This document shows, piece after piece, positions 23,581-35,400 of a stretch of 64,000 nucleotides of DNA. Origin of the DNA: Amphibalanus amphitrite (lineage: Eukaryota > Arthropoda > Thecostraca > Balanomorpha > Balanidae); contig NW_024881967.1 of the NCBI RefSeq assembly GCF_019059575.1, positions 1 through 64,000 of the forward strand, written 5' to 3'. How positions within the stretch are numbered: position 1 is the stretch's first letter; each line of letters opens with the position of its first letter. The position numbers and the translations under genes were made by a program. The notes below the pieces were generated by a model that saw nothing but the letters and a program-made list of their open reading frames with translations, was not told where the DNA came from and made no database searches.

Positions 23581-26487
23581 CTGGCTTTTGGTTTTAAGCC
23601 AGCTCATGGTACTGATATGGCAATATATGCAGTCAAAGAAATTTCAGATTATTACCTTAGAAACAATAGTGCCGTGTATGTTTGTTTTCTGGATGCATCA
23701 AAAGCTTTTGATAGAGTGAATCACTGGAAACTCTATGACAAACTTTTAAAGCGTGGAATTGATAAAAGCCTCGTTAAACTTCTAGTTGAATGGTACGGTA
23801 CTCAGCTTTTTCACGTCAAATGGGGTGGTGTCACAACTGGCGGTTTTAATGTAAGTAACGGCGTGAGGCAGGGAGGTATACTTTCCCCCTTCATGTTCAA
23901 TGTGTATATAGACTCTCTTTCTTCAGCACTGGATGAAACTGGCGTTGGCTGCCGTTATTTAGGCAGCATGAATCACATTGCTTATGCTGATGATGTCATA
24001 CTTCTTTCGCCATCTCACCATGGCTTGCAAGTGCTCTTGAATACTTGCGAACGATTTGCAGAGGAGTATGATATCAAGTACAACCATGGGCGGCGCCACC
24101 GGGGGGGACGGGGGGGACAGGTCCCCCGCTATCGAAAGTTAGGGGGGTACAGTACCCCCCTATCGGCGAGGCCCGTTCAGTTGTTGATAATAATGCATTG
24201 TAGAGTTATCCGTCGCATTTAATGCATCGTTTGTTAATCAAGGCAGGTTCTGAATAAGATTGCTGTTGGGATGTATCGCAGGGGGTCCTGGCCATCTGCA
24301 AAAGGTGTGGAGCTGTGATGCCTGTAGTTATAAGGTAATCGGCAGGGCCTCGGGGATCGTGCCCCCCCCTTTTTGGGGCGCCAGGCAGGGTTATTACCTC
24401 CCCACCCCACTGCCAGACCCCATTGCCGACAAAATCAAGTTCACTGAAATTCCATAGATTTCCGTTACTATATGGATATTTTCCATTCCTAATAAGTCAA
24501 ATTCAAGCATGGCAGTTATACCACAGGAACCATTTGAAATCTATGCCATTTAACCCCAGCACTTGTGGGGAGAAGTGTTCGGATAGATCACAGGCACGAC
24601 CAAAAAAGCACGCAGTAAGTAGCACAAGACCATATAATTGGATAGCATCGGCTCCCTCTCGTCAAGGGGTTCGATAGCACTCGTTTTTTTCTGCAAAACT
24701 AAGTTCGGTCGGCGGCCGAACGGCTGGGGGTCTAATCGAGCCCCCCACCCCTCCCCTTCTTACGTCAGCGGCTGTGAAAATGCCATTACCAGCTGTTGAA
24801 ACATGGCAGTTGCTTTTGCATGAGTGCACGAAAGGGTTTTAGGTACGTGAGACGTGAAAGGTTCTACATGAAAATTGAGATAACCCAGCTTATCAAATTG
24901 TGCTCACTGTGGTGCGCTCGGTTTTACCTTGACTGGTCTTTGAATTCTGGGGTGAAACAGACCAGTCAAGAAACCTGTTCCATAAGGAGAGCCACTAATG
25001 CTAAAGAGATGAGGGATGAGGTTTCCGGAGACCTTCATTACCTCCCAAAGGGTGTACCCCGCCATTTGCCAATCCCTGCTGTATAGGTAGTTGTTACGAT
25101 TGGAGAGTGAATATGAGAACGATACAGGTCGTGCCAGCTCGATCATGACGAACACAATGGTGCCGACATCACAGCTCTACTGCCATTTTTGACGAAGTTA
25201 ATCAACAAGGACCGGAATCCTACCCTGGGGCATTTCACCTGCAGAGGTCGCCGGACCTGAGACCCTTTCACTCATTTTTTTTTTCAACGGTGCATGCGCT
25301 CGTTTTTCCCGCGAAGCTCTTGGCAAGTAAAATCCATCAGAAAGTGTGATCAAATAACGGTTGGTGACCTTCCATGACCTAGCATGACCTTTTGAGTGCC
25401 CACCGATGACATGACCACTGGGCACTGACAACTAGCCATTAGCTGCACCCTGCCCGTTGCATATGGATCAGGTGGTGATGTCATGATTCTGAAATTATAT
25501 TGCAGTTTTGGCGCACTTGTCAGAGCAGAAGACATTCCCACTTTTCCTCCATGACTATATAATGGTGAAGCCCTGAAGCTGACCAGACGTAAGATCGAAA
25601 ATTTGAAAGTACGAAACGTAAGAATAGTTGGCACTGCTACTCATACCTAAGCAATTCGCAGCTTGTAGGAAACCAGCTTTGAGTTGGCAAGACTGCAAAT
25701 TTTGATTTAGAGGCAAGGATGCTGGAAAAGGTGATCGATCTTAGGTGTCCTAGGATAAGTTTGGAAACAGGATGCACCATTCGATGTGTTTTGGGCTTTG
25801 CCAAGTTTCGCGGCGTTACGTGCCTCGTTTTTTTGCATACACGATCAGTATCTACTTTTGGGATTTTCGAGTTTCGGTCCCCGTCCCCCCCTATCGAAAA
25901 CCCGTGGCGCCGCCCCTGAGTACAACACGAAGAAAACTGTATGCTTGATTATGCGTCCAAAGGCTTTGAAAAATCTTAAAACTCCTGAGCTGTCTCTTTG
26001 TGGCACAATATTAAGAGTTGTAAGTGAGTACAAATATCTTGGTTACTTCATGACTGACAATGTGCGTGATGATCTTGAGATTCAGCAGCAATATCGTATG
26101 CTGTGCTGTAGAACCAATTCGCTCATTCGCAAATTTGGCATGTGTACGTATGCTGTGAAAAAGTATTTATTCACGACCTACTGTGCTTCTGTGTACTGTG
26201 TTCACTTGTGGCGTGCTTATAGTGCTGCGGTTATAAGAAAATTCAAAGTGTGTCTTAACAATGCTGTCAGAATATTCTTTGGCTACTCCAGGTTCTGTAG
26301 CGCTTCGTCTATGCATGTGTGTGAAGGATTAGATAATTTTGACGTGATGTACCGAAAAGCAGCATGGGGTTTCATGCAGCGTTTAGATGCATCCACCAAC
26401 GCGATCATCAATGTCCTGGTTGACAGTGACATACGCCGGCGATCACCGCTAAGAGCGGCATGGAATGATGCTCTGGGAGTGCCATGA
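23581..26487 (+). pseudogene. 5'-truncated non-LTR retrotransposon RT, split by a DNA transposon
   Basis: The left part (to 24,084) and right part (from 25,927) read in one frame once the 24,085-25,918 insertion and one copy of its 8-bp duplication are ignored. The left part has reverse transcriptase blocks: FLDASKAFDRVNH, GVRQGGILSPFMFNVY and the catalytic YADD at about 23,985. The right part has the RT thumb region and C-terminal domain, ending at a stop at 26,485-26,487. No endonuclease or ORF1 was found to the left, so the copy is 5'-truncated. Apart from the insertion I see no stop or frameshift, so it was probably young when hit. Clade not assigned. Confidence 0.8.
24085..25918. mobile_element. 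Non-autonomous hAT-like transposon, 1,834 bp
   Basis: Ends are CATGGGCGGCGCCAC on the left and, read inward on the opposite strand, CAGGGGCGGCGCCAC on the right. AGTACAAC is duplicated on both sides (24,077-24,084 and 25,919-25,926). CAGGGG termini and an 8-bp target duplication are diagnostic of the hAT superfamily. No transposase frame is present, so it would need one in trans. The interior has several TGACCT motifs around 25,360-25,400. Confidence 0.85.
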
Positions 26488-26532
26488 ATCTTCATGTTAT
26501 GTAGCATTGGACTAAGTGTCTGTAAATACAAA

Positions 26533-26632
<100 letters not shown>

Positions 26633-26899
26633 CTGCTGAGTGCTGCGCATCGCAATAAAATTTTACAATGATGTATAGGATACGGGTTCGGACTTCCGAT
26701 ATCCGAGTTACAGTGAAATCGCTTTTATCATAGGTATTGACTATTGGTGGGGAATAAATGCTTTGCCCACGCCAGCCCACGCTTATAGAGAGCTTCCAAC
26801 AATCCGTGAATAAAACCTAAATAGGGCACAGGTTGCTAGTTGCATGGTTTAGGCACCTACGCGTTTCTAGAAACTCGTGATTTTCGACTGTACGCAAAA

Positions 26900-27560
26900 T
26901 GCTTATTACGGAGCGAGCGAAGCGAGCGTAGTCTTTCCTTAGATTAACGGAAATTTCTGAGTATGAGCGGCCGGCCGGCCGGCCGTGGTCACGCTTTTGC
27001 GACGCTTATATCTCAGCAACCACTTGACCGATTTACACGCGGTAATTTTTGTAGGGTAGCTTCATTCCTTCTACCAAGTATTGGACTATTCCCGATGCAT
27101 GTGGGTGACCCCTTATGCACGTGCCACGTGCAAAACGAAGAGGTGTCACTTTTGTAATTGTTGCAATATCTCGGTAACTACTTGGCCGATTGCGCTGAAA
27201 GTTGGCATGCAGGTAGGCACCCTCTAGGCAATGCATATCCATGTGCCAGAGTTGGGGTGCTGCTGCACGTGCGCACGTGCAGGGGTCGATTCCAGATCTC
27301 GAGAACGGCTGGACCGATGGCGCTCAAATTTGGTACATGGTTAGGGACCGGTTAGTAGGGTGCAGTGCAAAAGTCAGTTGGGACCCATTTTGCACGTGCG
27401 CACGTGCAGGGTGCCGCTTCCAGATCTCGAGAACGGCTGGGCCGATTGTGCTCAAATTTGGCACATCGCAAGAGACCGGTTAGTAGGGTGCCGTGCACAA
27501 GTCAGCTGGAGGTACCCCCTCGAAATTTCGCACGTGCAAGGCTCACCCTCTCGCTCGCTC
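26900..27560. repeat. Tandem array with about 128-bp units
   Basis: At least four related segments share a core of the form GAACGGCTGGNCCGAT then CTCAAATTTGG. The two clearest are 127 bp apart (27,293 and 27,420). The block is bordered by GAGCGAGCGAAGCGAGCG on the left and a related CTCGCTCGCTCC on the right, and includes a GGCC-rich palindrome at about 26,969-26,986. Probably transposon-derived, class unknown. Confidence 0.65.
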
Positions 27561-27667
27561 CGTTAGTCGCCCCAAAAGGCGTTATACTGGTAAATTATAA
27601 TCAACCATATCAATACCGGTTACATACCTACGTTAATGCGTATGAAACAATTGAAATAACAAAATAG

Positions 27668-28613
27668 TAGGGGAAAGTGGGGTAAGACGGGCACCTTAAC
27701 TTTGGAGCCATTTTTCGGCCGGTTAGAAACATCATAGAAACGGGAAACTGAGTGAAAACCTTTTACAGACATTTTACTTCCATTTGCCAGAAGATGAGAC
27801 TTAGACCTGACTCAACAAATAAACTGCAGCTATTTTTGCAAAACCTTGCAAAAACCCATCTTACCCCACTCCATGGGGTAAGACGGTCACATGGGTAGGG
27901 CAAGACGGCCAGCTTCTTTCACCGACCAGCACAGCTCGCAGCAAATGCCCGAGATTAGCCGCATTGATACAGTCGCTCGTTGGTCTCAAGTGCTTCGGAA
28001 ATGGCAGTATACGAGATTCGTGCAGAAGGCGTATACTCGTATATAGGCCCTAGTTCAGAAGCCATGTAGAGCCGTTTTTCACATTCATTATTCGAGAATA
28101 AACTGTGCCGAAGGAATATTGCTAACATGTCTGTGAGTATCGGAATCGAACATATTCTTATCAGAAATGCTTCTTTTTTCCTACAGCAACAAAAATATTT
28201 TTACCATTACAGACCCATCGGATTCATAGTTGCCCGTCTTACCCCAAACTCAATGTCAGAAGTTCAGCACGATTTTTCTCTGTGGACAATTTGATGCAGA
28301 CAAAGCAAATCCGCGGTGAATGAACACTGGAGGCATATGAGTGTGCCACAAGTGATTGCCAGTTTTTAACTCTATAGTGCTGCACACAAAAGCTTGCACA
28401 ATACATTATGAATGTTTTCAATGAAATGAGTGTTTTAAAGAAATCAAAATAAAAGATTATTGACCGAACACAAATTCACCAGACTTCAATGGCGGTGTGT
28501 AGTGGGAAAGGCTATTCTGGTCCTAATTTTTCTCGCTCGTAGCGCTATTGGTTTGGTCTGCAGAGGGGGTGCCCGTCTTACCTACCTTGACCGTCTTACC
28601 CCACTTTCCCCTA
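27668..28613. mobile_element. TIR DNA element (MITE-like), 946 bp
   Basis: Both ends carry the inverted sequence TAGGGGAAAGTGGGGTAAG, extending to about 22 matching bases. Further GGGGTAAGACGG copies in both orientations lie inside (about 27,855-27,910 and 28,230). No transposase. The target duplication is not clear, so the superfamily is left open. Confidence 0.75.
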
Positions 28614-31600
28614 CCTAGGTACTCACATCGAAAAAGAAACAAAACGGAGCGAGTGGCTGGCATAAATCAAGCACAAAGCGAAGGCTGTAGCACAGTTTGA
28701 AACACCATAACCGGCCGGTATCGAAAAGCAGCGTTATTTAAAAATGACTGAAATTAGTAAACTCATTCATTAAATGCTCATTGCTCAACCAGCATAGAGG
28801 CGGGTAATAAGCTGAATCCCTACACACTCACAAACATTTAGACGGCAGGGCCCAGAGAAAGCCAATAGAGGGCTGAGGGCATAAATACGCCTGCCACGTC
28901 ACAATACTAATGCCTAAATGGGAAAGCTGACGGGTAAATAATAGGTACAGTTCATCATTCAATGGGCGATTAGCGTTGGCAATGCATCGTGATATTCACA
29001 TAATCCGTGTTCGCTGTAGCTATCGCATCCTCTGTAAGCAAAAATCAGAGCAAGATATCCTCACTGATTTTCACTAAGTGCCCGGATATGTTCTGGTTGC
29101 ATAACATGCCGTGCTATGTCACTGCACATTGTCCACATGTGCTGTCCTGCATGGTGACACCCTCATGAGCAAGGAACATTTATTTTCTCCCATTACGTGG
29201 GCCATCACGATAACCGAGCTCTCCCAGCTGAAACTTCCAGGTCATCATATCACATGTGCACCTCGTGCCCCTGACCGGGTCGGAGTCCGCCGCATTGCAC
29301 CACCAGCTCCTCGCTTTCAGTGGAAATTTCGCGGCCGAATTTCGTTTCCGCGGCGTTTCCTACAATGCGCATCTCCTGACCCAGAGGAGACCAGCTGGGC
29401 GGAACCGGCAGCTCCGTCCATTTCTGGTGGGCCGCTCCAGTGCCGCCTCACGGGTCACGCAACGTCAGCGGGGAATAAGGAGCCCTGAATGTGACTCCTC
29501 CGGCACGCCTCTGCACTCCGCACCACGCAGTGACTCGGGAGTGTGCAATGTCTTATTAGTATAAATGACAGCGCCAGACGAGAACAGTATGAGGTTCATT
29601 GTCATCAGAGCCGGGAATATGTGGGTAGGTGAATCCGAACTCGGGCCGGGTCAAATCCCGGCCGAGTGCGAATAAAAGCCGCACTGACGCTTCCCGTCCT
29701 TACGAACCCAGGCCAATTCCATTCTTTCTTTAAATGGAGTCAGTTTTAGCAGCTCCAGGGAGAAAGACGCCCAACAGATCAGAGTTGCCTTTTGCATAAT
29801 TATCAAGTAATCGCCCAAAAACGTACCTATATTTACCTTCCTGAACAGTTATAGGAGTCGTTCGTGCTAACTGATAGTCTCAAAATTTATGTGAAGACTA
29901 GAAGACTATGTGAAGACGGTAGAAGTCATACTCAAAAGCTTGAGCTTAGAATTGTACAATATTGATTCAACCTTGCTAGATAAAGGCAATTCCTTTCACC
30001 ATGATGAATAGACGCATTGTTGTATTGGTCGGAAGTTGAACGGTGACTGAGCAAGCTCTGACAATTTCTCCGATGATTTCAACCCCTGATTTCATTTCAG
30101 CGCTAATTTCGTATGACCACGAACACGTAGCCATTCTTTTATGATCACATCCACTAAAATCGTAATTGGGTTGACCGTAAATTTTCTAAAAAGCTGCCCG
30201 TCCTCCTCACAAATCACACTATCACTGACAGTGGGCCGGCCTGTCAGTCGGCCGTTGACGGCCTGACGAGCCGCCACATCGGACAGATCAGTCTCCGCAC
30301 TGACAGTCTGTCAGGGTTTGACGGCTCACTCGCCTGGCCAGCTGAGCCGCGGCGAAACTTTGATGGACTCAGCCGCTCTGAAGTACCGTGCACAGTGTGC
30401 AGCAGGATGACAAAAAGAACGCTATCAGCTTTGTTTGAAAATCATATCGCAAGACATACCACTTCAATCAAGCGGTGAGTCTATGTCTATTGGCCACTCG
30501 GCGTTGGACAATAGGGAACACCTGCGGCGTCCTCCGGCCAGTTTCCCATTTTTATTGATAACGTAATGAATTCGGACTCTGTACTGTGGCTTTCGGCAGA
30601 GACCATTGGTATACCCGATACCGCCTTTTCATTTCTACCTACAGAAATGGGTATTTGATTGCTTGATTTGTTCACGATCTGCAGCAATGAACAATCCCGT
30701 TATTTTTTTCGCCGTTCGTTGCTCATCTAATCAGCGATCGCGCATGTCATACACGGATGGATCCGTTTGCAGAAGAACAAAGTACAGCGCGCAGTACAGC
30801 GTACAGCCGCTGCAGCGGCTGGCAATTTGTTGAGGTGGGCTGTTGAGGATGCCGTGTTTAGTCATTGACAAATAAACAAATGCTGAAAACAAAATTACAA
30901 CCCAAAACAGCGGCACCTCTGGCGCCATACTCGCCAGCAACCGTACAAAGCTTAACCATCTGCCGTCTGCGATCCCAAACTTCAGTCTACACAACATAAA
31001 AGTCATAAAGCAGCTTGCTGTGTATTCCGAAACTGACGTCAACAATGGCACATCAAGCCGGCGACTGGCGTCTCACTGGCACACCAGTTTGCGTCAATCT
31101 GGCTTCTGATGATCATGGACTCATCGGAGTCTCGGACTGGCTCAAACTCTCATCAGAATAAGATCGGTAACATCGGAATACCATTCAGCGGTAGATAATA
31201 GATATACATCGGAGTAACAAATGTCAACAAAATGCATCGCACTCTGGGCTCGGGACTCTGCGTACGTGACAAGATGACGTGTGACGAAGCTGAATTCTGA
31301 AGACATTGACGCGGAGACAAATGTCTGCAGCATAGGAACGATAAACACGCATACATTATCAGGAAAACTTCGGCGGGGTTCAATATTTGAGCGGCTTCGT
31401 TTGATTATCGTTCGCTCTGATTGCAGATGGAACACTAGTCATTGGACATCGGAAATAATTGTCAAAAGAACGTCGAGGCACGATTTTCGTGGAAAAGAAT
31501 CGCTATTCTGTCTTTGTAGTTACAGCACAATCTATCAAAAACGTTCACTCAATAGCCCGAGGAACCTAATGCCCAATGCGGACAGACGTAAAAGTACCAG

Positions 31601-32420
31601 CATGACGGGACTCGACAAAACAATATCAAACATGTGAATACTCGAGAAAATAATCCGATAGGCACGCAAAAGGAGCATCGGCATAGTATAGAAACTTGTC
31701 TTTTTGGGAGAAACTGTCTTTTTACAGACTAGACTACGTTATCCTATGAACACAATGTTATACGACTGGGCGTAGGAACGTTAAAAAGAAACGGCACTTA
31801 CCGGGAATAGAGAACAAACACTTCAATAAACCTCCTTAAAACGAAGCACACTCGTTCACAAAGGAATCCAACAACCCAAAACCACACAGCCTTAGTACAC
31901 AACTCAAGCTCTACAAAAGCAAATGTTAGCATTAGCATTAGCATTAATCCTACTGACGCCTATAAATCGAATGGCGCCTAAGCATGCCATTCTCATAACT
32001 ACCAGCACAACGATCTTACAACGCTACCATTCGCTTGCAATATACATATATTCCCGACCGGGGCTGGGAAATTACATACAATACCCGCAATGGTTTTAAG
32101 TACTTGCGCATGATTGGCATAATTATTTGTCGGCCATTATTGACCGCGCATGGTACATCGCAAATAGATTTAGCAAGCATACATCCATATTGGTCCAAAC
32201 ATTGAAAGCACATAGTTGACGAGACAAATGCATGGAGAATTGGAACAAAACATATTGCATTGCATCGGAACTGCTCGAGTAAATATTTATCATGCAGTAT
32301 ATAATATCAAAAGGAAATATGGCAAGTTATTTTCCACTCTCCCCGGCACGCGGCACAAGGTTCCCAGCACAATCATCCTGCCTCGAAACCGTCAGCCTGT
32401 GCCCATCGCTCTGCCGGAGC
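28614..32420. other. Non-coding, no gene recognised
   Basis: Mixed-composition DNA between a MITE and the HDAC6 stop codon. A TTAGCA hexamer is repeated near 31,924-31,945. The HDAC6 3' UTR must lie at the right edge, but I could not place a polyadenylation signal. A T-arm-like segment near 29,650 lacks the rest of a tRNA. Confidence 0.4.
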
Positions 32421-35400
32421 TCAGTGGAAGGGCTCGTAGGTGGAGGGCTTCCTCCCCTCCAGCGCTGTCTCAGGCACCCTCTTCATCTCGGCCAGTGCCG
32501 GCCAGTGCTGCCTCTGGCGGCGCAGCGCGCGGCGCAGGTTCGCCAGCGCGGCGAGAGATGGCGCGCCGAGCGGCGGCAGCGGCCGCGGCGGCCGGCCCAG
32601 CAGCGGCGGCAGACAGGCGTCCGAGCCGACCACCACCAGCCGGCCGCCGGCCAGCGCGCGGAGGTGGTGGGTGACGTGCTCCGCCAGCGCGGCCGACTCC
32701 GGCGGCACGGCCGGGGCCAGCAGCAGCACCAGCTGCGGGCACAGCTGGTAGGCCAGCGGCAGCAGCAGCTGCGTCAGCAGCGCCACAGCCTCGCCGGACT
32801 CCCAGCTGACGTCCGGGGACGGCGACTCCAGCATCAGCGGCGTGCGGATCCGGTCCGCGCCCGCCCACGAGAGCTGAGAGAGGCGCAGAGAGACGCGGGG
32901 GTCAGCTGGAGGGCCGCCGAAACACACAGCGCGCTAAGGTGATTCGAGACAGAGCCCAGAGAAAGGACACTGGGTCACCGAAGGAGCCATTAAAACAAAG
33001 ACCCGCTAAAGGATGAAGCAGAGGACAAGTTGAATGCATCGACGACAGGGGGCAGCAGCTGCAGCTTCCGCAGCCACTTGGGGTTGGCAATCACAGGACA
33101 AAAGACTCCGCGACTGCTTACCAGCGGCTCGACGGTCGGCGACAGTTCGGCGGTGGTCTTCTGATCGTGGTGCAGGTTCACCACCTCACAGCCGCCGCCA
33201 GAGATGGTCAGAACCACGGCCTCGGCGTCCGAGGGACAGGGCACCATCAGACCCCAGTCGGGAGCCACTGGGGGAGAGATAGAGGTGACATACAGAGGTC
33301 AGTGAGACTGGGCACCATCAGACCCCAGTCGGGAGCCACTGCGGGGGAGAGGTTACAGTCAGAGGTCAGAGACAGGGCACCATCAGACCCCAGTCGGGCG
33401 CCACTGCGGCGAGAGGGGTAGAGGTCAGGGTCAGTGGGAGGCTGCTTCATCCGATGATGTAGCTTCTATGCCGTCAACTTGCAACACGAACCGCAATACA
33501 AAAAAAAAACAGCTGTTCCGACTTCCGAGATATTTCGCATCAATTCACATTGAGATTTTCTTTATCTAAAACCTTTGCTGTCCCCTAACCAACCTCACGA
33601 ATGATAACATAGTGGGTGTAAAATGTAAATACAACACGATCAGACAGCTCGCCCTAACCACCGACCAGTCCCCCGCGCCGCTGTCGCAGCCTTCCCACAC
33701 TGACCGCAGAGTGGCGAGTCTCTCCAGTCGACCACCAGGAGGCGCTGACAGCGGGAGAGCGCGTGTCGCGCCGCGGCCGGTCCGTCCGGCTCGATACAGG
33801 CACAGAAGCCGGCCACGGCCCGATCTTCCAGCACGGCGTCAATGGCCTGGGGGTGCGGCACAGGGGCTGGTTATCAGAGGGCACTGACGTGATACACAGG
33901 GCGGAGGGGAGCGGGAGGACAGCAGTCTGCTGACCAGGGCTGAGGGGTGAGAAGAAAAGAAATCACACACAGCTTAAAAACAAAGAAAGAAATTTCACAC
34001 ACAGTTTGATTGATTGCGTGTTTGCAACTACGATAACTGAACAATGGAAGATGGGCATATAACTCGTAACATACACGCATAAACCAATAACGTTTGAACG
34101 TCGCGGCCCGTCCGAGTCCATCTGTTCCCTCCGTCTGACCTCAGTGATTCCATCTTCCTGACAGGCGTCTGCTCCGCCGCCGACCTCCAGGCAGCCCTGC
34201 ATGAGCGCCGCCACAGACTCGGAGCGGATCACACTGTAGAGCAGGAGAGGGTTAGATGGGATATTGTACAGTCCCGTCCTCCAGCCAGCCCTGCATGAGC
34301 GCCGCTACAGACTCGGAGCGAATCACCCTGTAGAGCAGGGGAGGGTTAGATGGGATATTGTACTGTCCCGTCCTCCAGACAGCCCTGCATCAGCGCCGCC
34401 ACAGACTCGGAGCGAATCACCCTGTAGTACGGTACGGTACAGCCGGGTAGGCGTCAGCGGAGTGTCGTACAGATAGGGGAACCAACATCTACACAATTAA
34501 TTGTATACGTATTCAAAGCAAACATTCAATATGAACTCAATTATGTTTACTAATGCACACCGTACAAACGTGGTAATTCAAAGCGCGGTGACCTAAAAGG
34601 GCTTGGCGCTGAGCCACTCACCCGTTCATGGGGTTGGGATGATGGTGGTGCGTTTTGGCCACCACCAGACGACACGGGGCCACAGTTAGGTCGGTATCTG
34701 TGGAACGGAACGACCGTCACAAGCGGGCATTGAGACACCAGCAGATGACACGGCAAAACAGACAGATTCGTATCTGAAGAACAGAGCAAACGTCACAGGC
34801 GAGTACCAGTGACTGAGTTAGTCTGTATATACATATTACATAATGCTTACAGGGCAATTGCACTACCCGAAACGTCCACTGCGACCACTGCACTTCAGGG
34901 TCGAATGGGGCTATCATTCGGAGATTCTTTCCTCAAAATGCTTACGAAAACACCCACAGTGTTTACGCTTACACCCTTGACGTATCTACTGATAAACCAG
35001 TACAGTCCCGACAATGAGAAAACTCCCTTACACCACTAGTGGCGTTCGATCCGGTCCATCCTGCCCAATCGCGGCGGTGTTAACTGGGCGAGACACGGCG
35101 ACACGGACCGGCGGGCGCTGATAATCGGACAGCTCAACATCCAATCGTTAAAGCCCAAACTACCGGATCTGCGTGCGGTGATCAAAGATGTATACGGTTT
35201 TCACATACTCGGGCTATGTGAAACTTGGCTTTCCACCAACACCCCGAGCCGACTGCTGAATGTCCCGGGCTATCAACTCTACCGCGCCGACCGCCCTAAA
35301 CAGAGCAAGTTAGCGGCAGGCCACGGCGGTGTAGCAATTTTGGCGCAAGAAACACTCAAGGTTGTGATATTGCCCACACCAGTGACAGAAAATCAAGAAC

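Noticed and set aside
29600-29690. Possible tRNA or tRNA-derived SINE
   Set aside because: A GGTCAAATCCC B-box-like segment with flanking GC pairs is present, but I could not fold an acceptor, D or anticodon arm around it.
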